From NCBI GenBank assembly GCA_022826005.1, contig JAJDVT010000084.1, positions 25,594-89,593 of the forward strand: a stretch of DNA of 64,000 nt, read 5' to 3'. The notes under the pieces were generated by a model that saw only the letters and a program-made list of their open reading frames with translations, was not told the origin of the DNA and ran no database searches. A program made the translations under genes and the position numbers. The first letter of the stretch is position 1. Every line of letters begins with the position of its first letter. The DNA is from Gemmatimonadota bacterium. Its GTDB lineage: Bacteria > Gemmatimonadota > Gemmatimonadetes > Longimicrobiales > Gaopeijiaceae. Of this stretch, positions 52,562 through 63,401 are shown piece by piece.

Positions 52562-53755
52562 ATGGCGCGAGCAACGACCACCCTGCCCGCGTTGACCGGC
52601 CTGCTCCTGGGCGCGGTGGTGCCCCCCGGCCTGGCGAACGGCCAGGAAGTGCCGCTCCGAGCCGGGTCAATTCAACTGGAGACCGAGTCGGCCGGCGATC
52701 AGCCTTTCGGCCGCATCTCCTGGCTCACGATGACTGCCGATGAAGAAGTCTGGGTCCTGGACGGATCCGCAAGCGTCTTCTACCTCATTGGAGTTGATGG
52801 CCAGGTGGTGGCCAGGTTCGGACGCAGCGGGGGCGGTCCCGGAGATCTGTCCATGCCCTGCTGCCTTAGAGTGGACGCGACCGGCCGTCTGTGGGTGCAG
52901 GGCATGACGCGACTGGACATATTTCGGCTGACAGCTGACCAGGTGGTCTTTGAGAAGCGGCTCCTGAACGAGGTTTTCCTGCATGACAATTCCCTGATGT
53001 CGTTCGGGGCCAGGCCTCCGGTCCTGCTAACGGAAAGCAACACGGCTCTGGTTCGAGCAGCGCGTATGGGAAACAGCGATAGGCTCGAGATTCACCTGTT
53101 CGAAATCGACTCGAGCGGCGAGACCGTGCGGCGATGGGCGTACCCCGAGACGCCGGAACCTGATCGGATCATGTACGAGTTTCCCCGCCGCGGCGGGCAC
53201 ATTATTCCGCAAATGCTCCCTTATGGCAGTCGATCCCATCTGGCACGAAGCAGCAAGGCGATGTACGCCCTGGTCACGACGAATGCATATGAGGTTGCAG
53301 TTCACGATCTGGACGGCGCCGTCGTTGCCCGGATCTCGCGACCGGACGTCCAGGGGCCGTCGGTGACCGCGTCCGAGCGGAGCCAGGCCGAGGCCCAGGT
53401 GCGCCAGTGGGACCAGGCCGCAAGGAGGGTCGGAGGGATTATCCCCCAAGTGACCATTCCCGCGCGAAAACCGGCCGTCAACCGCATCTGGTTCGACGCC
53501 GAGGACCGGCTGTGGGTATCGCTGAGCGTTGACGGGGATGCTGTGATGTCGGAGGCTGATGTTTACGATACCACGGGTGCATTGCTGTTTCGCGCTCAAT
53601 GGCCACGGGGAGTGGAGCTGCGCCACGGAGCCGCCCGGGGCACGGTCGCCTGGGGCATCGGAAAGGGCCCCCTCGATGAGCCCCGCCTGGTGCTGATCCG
53701 GTTCAGGGATCAGGGATCCGTCAATGACATACATCAAGGAGGGCGCTCACGATGA
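52562..53755 (+). CDS. Secreted six-bladed beta-propeller protein
   Basis: A 397-residue exported propeller protein of the same broad family as the 33-39 kb array but not closely related: GQEVPLRAGSIQ after the signal, DGSASVFYLIGVDGQVVARFGR, GRSGGGPGDL and NRIWFDAEDRLWVSLSV. Function unknown. I chose ATG 52562 because GAGGA lies 7 nt upstream; ATG 52544 is in frame but unsupported. The stop overlaps the cyclase gene start by 4 nt. The operator at 52518-52536 abuts its 5' end. Confidence 0.8.
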   Translation: MARATTTLPALTGLLLGAVVPPGLANGQEVPLRAGSIQLETESAGDQPFGRISWLTMTADEEVWVLDGSASVFYLIGVDGQVVARFGRSGGGPGDLSMPCCLRVDATGRLWVQGMTRLDIFRLTADQVVFEKRLLNEVFLHDNSLMSFGARPPVLLTESNTALVRAARMGNSDRLEIHLFEIDSSGETVRRWAYPETPEPDRIMYEFPRRGGHIIPQMLPYGSRSHLARSSKAMYALVTTNAYEVAVHDLDGAVVARISRPDVQGPSVTASERSQAEAQVRQWDQAARRVGGIIPQVTIPARKPAVNRIWFDAEDRLWVSLSVDGDAVMSEADVYDTTGALLFRAQWPRGVELRHGAARGTVAWGIGKGPLDEPRLVLIRFRDQGSVNDIHQGGRSR

Positions 53756-54585
53756 CCCGCACGATCACCACGCTGGCCACACTGACCGGCACTCTTCTCG
53801 CCGCGGGTTGCCTGCAGGATGCCCCGCCACCGGACCACACGGCCGTCTTCACCGGCGGCGCGGGCGAGTGGGTCGAGCTTTCCCACGCCTTCGGGCCCTC
53901 GACGATCTACTGGCCCACCGACACGGCGGGCTTCCAGCTCACCGAACTGGCGTATGGCCGGACGGAGGGCGGGTACTTCTACGCGTCCTACTCCTTCGCG
54001 TCGGCCGAGCACGGCGGCACCCACCTCGACGCGCCGATCCACTTCGCCGAGGGGCGCATGACGGCGGACGAGATTCCGCTGTCGAGCCTCATCACCATGG
54101 CGTCGGTGGTCGATGTCTCGGCCGGGGCCGACGCCGATCCGGACTACCTGCTGTCGGTCGAGGATCTCACCGCGTGGGAGGCCGAGCACGGACGGCTGGC
54201 CGACGGTACCGCCCTGCTGGTGCGCACGGGGTGGTCGTCGCGCTGGAACGACCGCACGGCCTACCTGGGCACGGATCTCACCGGGCCCGAGGCCGTGCCC
54301 GAGCTGCACTTTCCGGGGATCGGCCCGGAAGCGGCCCAGTGGCTGGTGGACAACCGCAACGTCGCCGCCGTGGGGCTCGACACGCCCAGCATCGACTACG
54401 GCCAGTCGACCGACTTTCGCGCTCATGTGATCCTCTACAGTGCGAACATCGTGGGGTTCGAGAACCTGACCAACCTGGACCGGCTGCCCGCGACGGGGGC
54501 CGGGATCGTCGCGTTGCCGATGAAGATCGAGGGGGGGAGCGGGGGGCCGCTGAGGGTGGTGGGATGGGTGCCGGGGTCTTCCTGA
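53752..54585 (+). CDS. Cyclase-family lipoprotein (KynB-like fold)
   Basis: A 277-residue putative cyclase/hydrolase (Pfam Cyclase, the kynurenine formamidase group). The lipobox is LLAAGC. The metal motif is SAEHGGTHLDAPIHF at about residues 83-97, followed by GLDTPSIDYG with the family's later Asp/Glu positions. It may hydrolyse an N-formyl or amide bond in the periplasm; the substrate is not known. Translation is coupled to the propeller gene (ATGA) and the SRPBCC gene starts 13 bp after it. Confidence 0.88.
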   Translation: MTRTITTLATLTGTLLAAGCLQDAPPPDHTAVFTGGAGEWVELSHAFGPSTIYWPTDTAGFQLTELAYGRTEGGYFYASYSFASAEHGGTHLDAPIHFAEGRMTADEIPLSSLITMASVVDVSAGADADPDYLLSVEDLTAWEAEHGRLADGTALLVRTGWSSRWNDRTAYLGTDLTGPEAVPELHFPGIGPEAAQWLVDNRNVAAVGLDTPSIDYGQSTDFRAHVILYSANIVGFENLTNLDRLPATGAGIVALPMKIEGGSGGPLRVVGWVPGSS

Positions 54586-54598
54586 CAAGCCCGTCGTC

Positions 54599-55072
54599 AT
54601 GACCCGAACCCGCGCAACCCGCACAATCGACGCCCCGGTCAGCGACGTATTCGACCTCATCGCCGATCCCGTCAACTACACCGGGGCTCTGCCCCAGATC
54701 AAGAAGGTCGAGTTTCTCACCGACCAGAGAACCGGCGTCGGAACCCGCTTTCGTGAGACCCGAGAGATGAGAGGCCGCGAAGCCGCCACGGAACTCGAAG
54801 TCACCGAGTACGTGAAGAACGAACGCGTCCGCATGGTCTCGGACGCCGGCGGAACCATTTGGGACTCCGTCTTTACCGTGACGCCAACGGAAGACGACCG
54901 CGCGACGCGGCTCGACCTGGTGATGGAAGCGAGGCCGTACCGCCTGCTGGCGAGCGTTTTCGTCCCCTTGACCAGGGGGATCGTCGCCAAGGCCATCGCC
55001 GGGGACATGGACGCCGTCAAGGCGTACCTGGAAGACGCGAAAACCGACCCGGACCGACCCTCGGCCGGGTAG
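54599..55072 (+). CDS. SRPBCC-family protein
   Basis: A 157-residue START/SRPBCC (polyketide cyclase/dehydrase-like) protein with the typical N-terminal RTIDAPVSDVFDLIADP, GVGTRFRETREM and a C-terminal amphipathic helix. Such proteins bind small hydrophobic ligands. It has no signal peptide. It is the last gene of the unit starting at 52562 and converges on the propeller gene at 55079 with 6 bp between stops. Confidence 0.85.
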   Translation: MTRTRATRTIDAPVSDVFDLIADPVNYTGALPQIKKVEFLTDQRTGVGTRFRETREMRGREAATELEVTEYVKNERVRMVSDAGGTIWDSVFTVTPTEDDRATRLDLVMEARPYRLLASVFVPLTRGIVAKAIAGDMDAVKAYLEDAKTDPDRPSAG

Positions 55073-55078
55073 GTCCGC

Positions 55079-56218
55079 CTAGCCCGACTGAAGACTCAAG
55101 GGCGTCACAACGCACTCGAATCCGCCAAGCGGGTCGGCACGAAGCGAGAATACGAACACTCCGCCGTCAGCCGTGCGAACGAACTTGACGTATTCGTCGA
55201 AGTCGCGACGCGCCAGCAGTTGCCCCGCCACCGGATCGAGCACCTCGATCGTGGTATTCAGGAATCGATTCATGTCCAGACCCTGAGGAAGCGGCATCTC
55301 TGCTTGCTGTCTGCCAGCATTCGGCATCAAGGGTGTGAACGACTGCGGCGCCTGCGTCACGGCGACCCACAGCAGTCCATCCGCGTCCTGGAGGATGCCC
55401 GAGACGCCCGGCCTTATCGGAGCCTGATACGGAGCGCCAAACGCGAAGCCGACGCCCGGCCTGAAGGAGCTGAAGTCTCGTTCGATTCGCGTCTTCTCTT
55501 CCCCGTCCAGCCCGTAGCGGCTGAGGTGGTAGCGGTTTAACGGGGCGCTCCAGACGCCCACATGATCGTTGGATCGCGCCAGGATGCGGCGCAGGCTCGG
55601 CTCCCCCGGCGCGGCCTCGCTTGGCACGGCTCCGATGCCGGCGCTGATCGTCCCATCGCGCCGGAGAATCTGCACGGGCGTGATGCCGTCTTCGGTTCGA
55701 AGCATGGCTTCGACCGCGATGCCGTCTCGGAGCACCACGAAGGCGCCAAAAGCCAGGACGGGCATGCTGACCTTATCCAGAGCGGCTTCGGCGCGTGGAG
55801 CGAGCGTGTGCAGGTGCGGAGGATTGACGGCGTAGATCGTGTCGCCCTCTCCAACGTCGATCAACAGCGGGATTTCGGAGTCGAACTCACCTGGGCCCTG
55901 CCCGATCCTTCCGTGGGACGAGAGGTAGCTGCCGTCCGGGCCGAACGCCGCAATCAGCGCGTCCCCCAGAAGCGGACCCGCTATGTAGTTCCCGCTTCGG
56001 TCGCGCGCGACCCCAGGAGGCAGGTCGCTGGAAAACCGGAGGCGGTCCCCCGGGGCGGCCAGGACCACGGGCGGCCCCGTCTCGATCCGGCAGTCCGGAC
56101 AGGCGATGTCATCATCGATTTCGACGACCGTCTGGCCAAACCCCGACACCGACCCGTACATCGAAAGGATCGCCGCGACCAGCGTCGGTGCCGTCGCCCG
56201 CCAAGCATGAGTCACCAC
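55079..56218 (-). CDS. Secreted six-bladed beta-propeller protein
   Basis: A 379-residue exported propeller protein (signal to about GFGQT) with a CPDC cysteine pair near residue 41 (DDIACPDCRIE). Propeller segments include PPGVARDRSGNYIAGP, GRIGQGPGEFDSEIPLL and GILQDADGLLWVAV. It is a distant member of the same family as 52562-53755 and 59788-61059. Function unknown; the paired cysteines probably form a disulphide. Confidence 0.78.
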   Translation of the reverse strand: MVTHAWRATAPTLVAAILSMYGSVSGFGQTVVEIDDDIACPDCRIETGPPVVLAAPGDRLRFSSDLPPGVARDRSGNYIAGPLLGDALIAAFGPDGSYLSSHGRIGQGPGEFDSEIPLLIDVGEGDTIYAVNPPHLHTLAPRAEAALDKVSMPVLAFGAFVVLRDGIAVEAMLRTEDGITPVQILRRDGTISAGIGAVPSEAAPGEPSLRRILARSNDHVGVWSAPLNRYHLSRYGLDGEEKTRIERDFSSFRPGVGFAFGAPYQAPIRPGVSGILQDADGLLWVAVTQAPQSFTPLMPNAGRQQAEMPLPQGLDMNRFLNTTIEVLDPVAGQLLARRDFDEYVKFVRTADGGVFVFSLRADPLGGFECVVTPLSLQSG

Positions 56219-56614
56219 TGCACAAGGGGGGGCGAAGATGCTCTTTACGAGGGGAGTCGTCCATGAGATCCCCCTATCAAAGTGCTAAGCTGTGTATCGA
56301 TGCCACCTCGGCCAACTTTTTCGGGAGGACGTACTTCGCGACAACGTACTGCGAGCCTGGCGACCTGAACAGGAGCCGACGTTCCTCAGCGCAATAGCAC
56401 CACCATTCGATCGACCATCGCGTGAGCGCGGGACGCAGACCGCGTCAAGGCAAACCTGGAAGACATGCAATCGGACCAGGATTGACCCTCGGCTCCGTGC
56501 CGGCTACCAGTCCCGGGCCAGGAGCAAGACCCCGGCGAGCCCTTGCGAGCCCGCCGGGGTCCTTTTCACGCGAGGCGGCCAGCCGTCACCGTCCAGCTGG
56601 CTTGGCGCGTTTCT
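56219..56614. other. Gene-poor interval
   Basis: About 400 bp with no gene I can support on either strand. It contains the upstream region of the minus-strand propeller gene and, near the right end, a strong hairpin (56528-56561). No tRNA or repeat is visible. Confidence 0.5.
56528..56561. terminator. Terminator-like hairpin next to the TonB receptor stop
   Basis: Perfect 10-bp stem GACCCCGGCG / CGCCGGGGTC with a 14-nt spacer, followed on the plus strand by CTTTT. It lies 53 bp past the minus-strand TonB receptor stop, which it may serve; the T tract points to the plus strand, where no gene is visible. Confidence 0.6.
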
Positions 56615-59395
56615 CTACCGCGTCGCCCACAGCCAGTCGTAGCTCAACCGCAGGTAGTAGTACCCCCCGTTGAAGCCGAAGGGAGTGCTCTCCGGGTAGA
56701 GCGAGCCGACGCCCCCCGAGTTGGGGTTCTCGTCCGGGTAGGTGTTGAACAGGTTGTTGGCGCCCAGGGCGATCGTCGCGTTTTCCGCCAGCGGCATCGA
56801 AACCTCGGCGTCGACGAGGACGCGCGAGCCGTAGCGGTGATCGGGGTCGCTGAGCTCGGAATCGTAGAAGCCGTCGTAGTAGGTCCCCCGGACCAGGGCA
56901 TCCAGCCGTCCGAGCTGCTGCGACAGGCTGAGCACGCCGCGGTACCGCGGCAGCGCCCGCTCGAGCTGGTCCACGCGCGCGTCATTCACGACTTCCGGAT
57001 TGCGCTCGGTGACCTCGGTGCCGGTGTAGTTGAAGAGCAGGCTCACGTTGGTCGCCTCGCCCGGCGAGTAGTTCGCCACCAGGTCGATCCCCTGGGTCAG
57101 GGTCGCGAAGTCGTTGGTGAAGAAGCGGAACTCCGCGAGGTTCGCGGCGCTCGTCACTCCCTCCGAGACCAGCTTCGTGACCTCGTCCGGCGTGAGCTTG
57201 AAGGTGCTGGTCTGCGCGAAGCGATCCGAGATCGAGATGCGGAAGTAGTCCGCGGTGAGCCGGAATGCGCCCGCTTCGTACATGACGCCGCCGGTCAGGC
57301 TGACCGAGCTCTCGGGCTCCAGCTGCTTGCCCCCCTTGGTCGCCGCCACCGCCGAGGTGGAGGGGATGGTGCCGCGATTGACCAGGTCGCCGAGGTCGAT
57401 GTCGAAGACGGTCGAAACGTTGAAGGCATTCTGCTGGCCCGGCGTGGGCGCGCGGAAGCCGGTGTTGGCGTTGGCCCGCAGCGCGATCTGGTCGGTGGCC
57501 TGATACCGGAAGGAGACCTTTCCGGTCGCCTTGCCCCCGAAGTCGGAGAAGTTCTCGTAGCGGCCCGCGATCCCTACGGCCCAGGCGTCGTCGGGCCTGC
57601 CCAGGTTGAGGTCGGCGTACGCCGCGGTGTTGCTGCGGGTCCAATCGCCGGCGGCCAGCGGGCTGAAGCCGGGGAAGCCGTTCGACGAGGAGCTGAAGCC
57701 CTGCGCCGCATACGGACCGATCTTCCAGGACTCGTCCTGGCCCTGTCCGATCTCGAAGCGCTCCTCGCGCTGCTCGAATCCGGCCGCCACGTTGGCCATC
57801 TCGCTGACCTGGTAGGAGAGATCGAGGTTGAGGTTGATCTCCTCCTGGTTGTAGAGGCCGGGGTCGAAGTCGGTGGGGGTGTCGGGACCGAGCGCCGCAT
57901 TCACCGTGTTGTAGATGAAGAAGTCGGCCTGGTTCCTGCCCCAGCTCGTGCTGGCGTCCCAGTTGATTCCCCCGTCGGTGCGGCCCTTGACGCCACCGAC
58001 GATCGAAGCGTCGAAGACCTCCCCGCCGAACTGCGGCGTGAAGCCGCCGGGGAACATCTCCTGGTAGGAGAAGCAGTTCGGGTCGTCGAACACCTGCTGG
58101 AGCGCAACCGGATCGGGGAGGTTGTTGGTGATCGTCACAACCGGGCAGTCGGCCGACCCGAGGCCCTTCGCCTGCAGCACGTCACCGATCAGCAGGGTTT
58201 CCCCGCCATCTCCCGAGAAGACGCCGCCGCGGGTGTTCGGGTTCCGGAAGAAGAAGCCTCCGTCCACCCGCTTGGTGGCGACGTTGCCGAAGGCGTAGAC
58301 CTGCTCGTTGTCGTCGAAGTTGTAGCCGGTATTGAGCCAGACCTTGAGGTCGTCGGTGACCCTGGGGGAGCCCCAGACCTGCGCGGTCGGCGTCCGCACG
58401 GCCGTGTTCCCCGCCCTGACGAGCGCGGCCGCGTCGTTCCGCTGAATGGCACGGTCCGTCGGCTCCTGGTTGCCGTACTCCACACTGAGGTTGGCGAACC
58501 CGAACTCGCCGAGCGGAATGCCGAAGTTGCTCGCGACCGCGACCGATCTCCCGTGACCGGCCCAGTTGCGCTCCGCACCGTCGACGAACTCGTCGCCGTC
58601 GAAATGCTGGCCCTGCTTGACCTGCACCGATCCGCCGGAACGGTCGTTCTTCAGCTGGAAGTTCAGCACGCCCGCGATGGCGTCCGAACCGTACTGCGCC
58701 GAGGCGCCGTCGCGGAGCACTTCGACCTGGCGCAGCGCGATGCCGGGGATGGACCCGATGTCGGGCCCCTGGGCACCGTCGGAAAGGCCGGCGCCCAGCC
58801 AGGAGATGACCGCGCCCCGGTGCCGGCGCTTGCCGTTGATGAGCACCAGGGTGTGGTCGGATGCGAGGCCGCGCAGGTTGGCGGGACGGGTGATCGTCGC
58901 CGCGTCGCTGATCGGCTGGATGTTGACGTTGTAGGACGGGACCACGTTCCTCAGCAGGAAGTCGATGTTGGTCTCCGCCTGGCGCGCGATCTCCCCGACG
59001 GGGATCACGTCCACCGGCACCATCGATTCCGTGACGGTTCTCGGCCGAGTGCGGCTCCCGACGATGACGAGTTCTTCGAGGGCAAAGGCGGCCACGTCGA
59101 GGGACAGTTCGAGGTTGGTGGTCCCGCCGCTGGAAACCGTGACTTCCTGGGTGAGCACCGCGTAGCCGATGAGCCGGACTTCGAGGGTGTGCGTGCCCGC
59201 GGCGACGCCGGACATGGTGAAGGCGCCTGCGGGATTGGTGAAGGTGACGACGTCGAGCGCGGGGATCGCGACCCGGGCGGTGCCGAGTCCGAGTCCGCTC
59301 TCGGCGCTGCGAACGACTCCTTCGATAGTGCCCTGGGCGAGTGACGTGGTGGGCATGGCTATAAGGGCCAGAATCAGGAATCCTCTTCTGATCAT
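56615..59395 (-). CDS. TonB-dependent outer-membrane receptor with carboxypeptidase-regulatory N-domain
   Basis: A 926-residue receptor. Signal peptide (LILALIAMPTTSLAQG), then a CarboxypepD_reg-like domain (GTIEGVVRSAESGLGLGTARV, here in part GTIEGVVRS), then the plug with RPANLRGLASDHTLVLING, LRDGASAQYGSDAIAGVLN, and a long barrel. The C-terminus ends LRLSYDWLWATR. It imports a large substrate (siderophore, cobalamin, or oligomer) using TonB energy; the ligand is not predictable. Start ATG 59395 has AAAGGAG 8 nt upstream. No SusD partner is next to it. Confidence 0.92.
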   Translation of the reverse strand: MIRRGFLILALIAMPTTSLAQGTIEGVVRSAESGLGLGTARVAIPALDVVTFTNPAGAFTMSGVAAGTHTLEVRLIGYAVLTQEVTVSSGGTTNLELSLDVAAFALEELVIVGSRTRPRTVTESMVPVDVIPVGEIARQAETNIDFLLRNVVPSYNVNIQPISDAATITRPANLRGLASDHTLVLINGKRRHRGAVISWLGAGLSDGAQGPDIGSIPGIALRQVEVLRDGASAQYGSDAIAGVLNFQLKNDRSGGSVQVKQGQHFDGDEFVDGAERNWAGHGRSVAVASNFGIPLGEFGFANLSVEYGNQEPTDRAIQRNDAAALVRAGNTAVRTPTAQVWGSPRVTDDLKVWLNTGYNFDDNEQVYAFGNVATKRVDGGFFFRNPNTRGGVFSGDGGETLLIGDVLQAKGLGSADCPVVTITNNLPDPVALQQVFDDPNCFSYQEMFPGGFTPQFGGEVFDASIVGGVKGRTDGGINWDASTSWGRNQADFFIYNTVNAALGPDTPTDFDPGLYNQEEINLNLDLSYQVSEMANVAAGFEQREERFEIGQGQDESWKIGPYAAQGFSSSSNGFPGFSPLAAGDWTRSNTAAYADLNLGRPDDAWAVGIAGRYENFSDFGGKATGKVSFRYQATDQIALRANANTGFRAPTPGQQNAFNVSTVFDIDLGDLVNRGTIPSTSAVAATKGGKQLEPESSVSLTGGVMYEAGAFRLTADYFRISISDRFAQTSTFKLTPDEVTKLVSEGVTSAANLAEFRFFTNDFATLTQGIDLVANYSPGEATNVSLLFNYTGTEVTERNPEVVNDARVDQLERALPRYRGVLSLSQQLGRLDALVRGTYYDGFYDSELSDPDHRYGSRVLVDAEVSMPLAENATIALGANNLFNTYPDENPNSGGVGSLYPESTPFGFNGGYYYLRLSYDWLWATR

Positions 59396-59787
59396 GCTGT
59401 TGCTCCTTTGGTTTGAATCGGGGTGAAGAATCGCGCTTGGGCGCTGAGTTGCGGTGATGACGAGCATGCAGACCGCAAACCAGTCATGGGGACGACATAC
59501 CCTGCGCTGCTCGTGCCCGGCGAATGGCCGGACGAGGGAGTGTCCACAGGCTGTGGAAGTCAGGCGGGAGACAATCGTACGTGTGACTGGCAATGGCGGG
59601 AGTTCGGCCCGATCGGGCCAGGCGCGCCGCTCGTCAGGTGCGGCACGCCCTACCTAATCTAGCGTATACACGTCTGCACGTGAACAGAGCCGAAGAGGCT
59701 ATCGGGGACGTGGACAAGGCGAGGCGCTGGCTCCTCGCGTTACCTTACGGCTCCCCCCGTGTGCGCAGCAGCAAAGGAGATCAGGCA
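59396..59787. other. Divergent intergenic region between TonB receptor and propeller gene
   Basis: About 390 bp without a supported gene. It must hold promoters for both directions. A perfect 7-bp inverted repeat TCCACAG-G-CTGTGGA lies at 59543-59557, and a GTATAC stretch near 59665 could be part of a plus-strand -10. Confidence 0.5.
59543..59557. promoter_or_regulatory. Inverted repeat TCCACAG-G-CTGTGGA
   Basis: 15-bp perfect palindrome with one central base in the divergent region. Could be an operator; no other copy was noticed. Confidence 0.35.
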
Positions 59788-61059
59788 TTGAGGCGTTCCG
59801 AATCACTGAAGCGAACCGGAAGACGCCCCGCCGGGCCGGCGGTCCCTGTCCCGCTGGCAGCGATGACATTGGCGGTTCTGTTTCCGGTGGCGTCGATGGT
59901 GCTACGGGTCTCACCGCAGCCGGTGTCGGCGGCCCCGCCCGTGGCCAGCGCGGACAATCGCCAGGATCCCTGCCCCCGCAAGGCCCCCCAGCCCTTCCCG
60001 GCCGGCAGCGTGATGGAGATCGACGACGGGGAGCCGCCCTGCCGGATCGTATTCCGTCCGACGGGCGTGCGGCTGGAGGCGGAGGTGGACGGTTCCAGGC
60101 CGGACCCGGGCCCGACCGTCGTCATGGATGGCCGCGGGCGATTCTACTCGACGAACGCGAGCGGGTTCGTGTCGATCATCAGCGTCTGGGATCCGCAGGG
60201 CAACTACCTGACCTCCTTCGGCGGGGTGGGCGAAGGCCCGGGCGAACTCAGACGGCAGCCGGGCATACGGATGTTCGTGGACGGCGAGGACCGGCTCTAC
60301 GTCTGGGAGAGCGGCGCCGACTGGTCGATCTTTTCCGCGGATCACGAGTTCATCGGCCGCAGTCGGTTCCAGATGGAGAACATGCGTGTCGATTCCAGGG
60401 CGACCGTGTTCCTCGACAACGGCGAACTGTTGACCGGTGACCCCTATCAGTCCGACAGGCGCGGCTTCTTCCTCGTGTTCAGTGCGGACGGCGCCCTCAC
60501 GCGGTCCATCGGGCCGGTCGACGAGGAGATGGCCCGGGACCCGGAGTGGCCGCTCAATCGGGTCATCGCCTACAACGGCGGCGACAGCTTCTGGGCATCC
60601 CCGGCCGCTGACGGAGACGAGGAATATCTCATCGAAGAGTGGGGAACCGACGGCGAGCTGCGGCGCGCGGTGCGCGGCAATGCCCCATGGTTCGTGTGGC
60701 GCGACGACGGGATCCCGATCGGAGGCATCCTCCAGTTCACCGTGGATGACGACGACGGCCTGATGTACATCCTCTACCAGCGGCTGACCGAAGAGGGTGT
60801 CCGGATCATGAGGCGGGCCCTGGCGGCGGATGAACCCTTCCCGCGCGACAGGAGGTACACCGAAACGGAGATCGTCATTCAGATGATCGACCTGCGATCC
60901 GGTCAACTCCTGGCTTCGGAGGTCCACCGGACTTCGGACGCCATGGAGTTTCTGCCGCCGGTGCTCTTTCGCGGGGTGATGAAGGGTCCGCGTCCCGGGG
61001 AGGGACCGGACGGTCTGCCCTTCGTGGAAATCGTGGCCGTGGAGCTGGAGGCGAAGTAG
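59788..61059 (+). CDS. Six-bladed beta-propeller protein
   Basis: A 423-residue exported propeller protein. The TTG at 59788 was chosen because AAGGAG lies 9 nt upstream and gives a signal-like N-terminus (LAAMTLAVLFPVASMVLRV); the frame is open further 5' but looks non-coding. Propeller segments: VVMDGRGRFYSTN, SVWDPQGNYLTSFGGVGEGPGEL, DEDRLYVWESG-like, and DDDDGLMYILYQRL. A DPCPRK and PPCRIVF pair of cysteines precedes the blades. Function unknown. It is divergent from the TonB receptor gene. Confidence 0.8.
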   Translation: MRRSESLKRTGRRPAGPAVPVPLAAMTLAVLFPVASMVLRVSPQPVSAAPPVASADNRQDPCPRKAPQPFPAGSVMEIDDGEPPCRIVFRPTGVRLEAEVDGSRPDPGPTVVMDGRGRFYSTNASGFVSIISVWDPQGNYLTSFGGVGEGPGELRRQPGIRMFVDGEDRLYVWESGADWSIFSADHEFIGRSRFQMENMRVDSRATVFLDNGELLTGDPYQSDRRGFFLVFSADGALTRSIGPVDEEMARDPEWPLNRVIAYNGGDSFWASPAADGDEEYLIEEWGTDGELRRAVRGNAPWFVWRDDGIPIGGILQFTVDDDDGLMYILYQRLTEEGVRIMRRALAADEPFPRDRRYTETEIVIQMIDLRSGQLLASEVHRTSDAMEFLPPVLFRGVMKGPRPGEGPDGLPFVEIVAVELEAK

Positions 61060-61214
61060 CCAGGGAGCAGTTTCCGTCCGCCGGGTCCGCGGTCCGCTCC
61101 CGAGTCCGCTCCCCCGGGACTGGATTCGCGCCCGTTCGCCGATAGATTATTCGACAACGTGGCTGTCCGCGGAACGTCCCGCCAACGCCACTCTACCCGA
61201 GGTGCGCTGAAATC

Positions 61215-62696
<1,482 letters not shown>

Positions 62697-62781
62697 TGTC
62701 GTGTCCTTGAAGTACCGCGGCTATTCGAGCACCCATGCTCTTGGACGGCGACGCATCCGCGGACTGCTCAGGAGAACGCGC

Positions 62782-63249
62782 TTGACCGGATCGGGGGCCG
62801 GCACGCTCCAGGCGCATGGCTGCTCCCGGTGCTCGCGCAGAGCCCTCTGCGGCCTCCTGGCGACTTTCCTGGCCGCACCCTTTCTCTCGTGCGTCCAGCC
62901 ACGCGACCCGCTCCTGGGCGAATGGGTGTCGGTCGGCTCCGAAGACACCCGGATGACCTACATCTTCGAGGATGACGGGCGCGCCCGGTGGATCCTCGAG
63001 CTGGCGGAAGGCCCGGACACCCTCGAGGTCGCCTACGAAGCGCGGTACGCCTCGACCCCGATCGAGCTAGATGTCGGGCCCTGGAGCAGCGGGCCCCTGG
63101 CCGGCCAGACCCTCTTCGGGATCGTGGAGTTGCAGGGGCCCGACCGCTTCCGGGTGGACTTCGAGCCGGCCAGTCCGGACAGCGACGGAGCCGAGCGGCC
63201 CGCCACCTTCTCCGAGCAGGCGGTGACGTTCGTCAGGAAGGTCAACTGA
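62782..63249 (+). CDS. Small lipoprotein, lipocalin-like
   Basis: A 155-residue predicted lipoprotein. The TTG at 62782 is favoured by AGGAGA 6-7 nt upstream and gives a signal peptide ending in a lipobox (AAPFLSC near residue 38). The mature part begins DPLLGEWVSV and reads as alternating beta strands (MTYIFEDDGRARWIL, LEVAYEARY), like single-domain lipocalin/DUF families that monitor or bind small molecules. Not assignable further. An upstream GTG at 62701 is less likely. Confidence 0.65.
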   Translation: MTGSGAGTLQAHGCSRCSRRALCGLLATFLAAPFLSCVQPRDPLLGEWVSVGSEDTRMTYIFEDDGRARWILELAEGPDTLEVAYEARYASTPIELDVGPWSSGPLAGQTLFGIVELQGPDRFRVDFEPASPDSDGAERPATFSEQAVTFVRKVN

Positions 63250-63261
63250 CTCGGGGCCGGA

Positions 63262-63398
63262 CTAGTTCCTCCGGCTGACCTCGATCTTCCGGCTGAGGGC
63301 CTCGTCGGCCTTCGGAAGCCGGACGTTGAGCAAACCGTTGTCGAACTCGGCCGTGATCCCCTCGGCACGGATCGTCCGCGGGAGGGTGAAGGATCGCA
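63262..63398 (-). pseudogene. C-terminal fragment of an Hsp20 small heat-shock protein
   Basis: About 45 residues read RSFTLPRTI, AEFDNGLLNVRLPKADEA and IEVSRRN, the last two strands and IxI-like tail of the alpha-crystallin domain. The N-terminal two-thirds are gone. It abuts the truncated relaxase at about 63395-63402. Confidence 0.75.
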
Positions 63399-63401
63399 TC
63401 G

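Noticed and set aside
56543..59344. A 933-codon open frame on the plus strand opposite the TonB receptor
   Set aside because: Composition is that of an antisense shadow; the receptor frame has signal peptide, plug and barrel motifs and a strong ribosome site.
59543..59557. TCCACAG/CTGTGGA considered as a DnaA-box pair or origin
   Set aside because: Only one imperfect match to TTATCCACA, no AT-rich region and no dnaA, dnaN or gyrB nearby.
61197..61214. CCGAGGTGCGCTG before ahcY resembles the start of a SAH riboswitch
   Set aside because: The start codon follows within 5 nt, leaving no room for the rest of the riboswitch; the match is only one strand of one helix.
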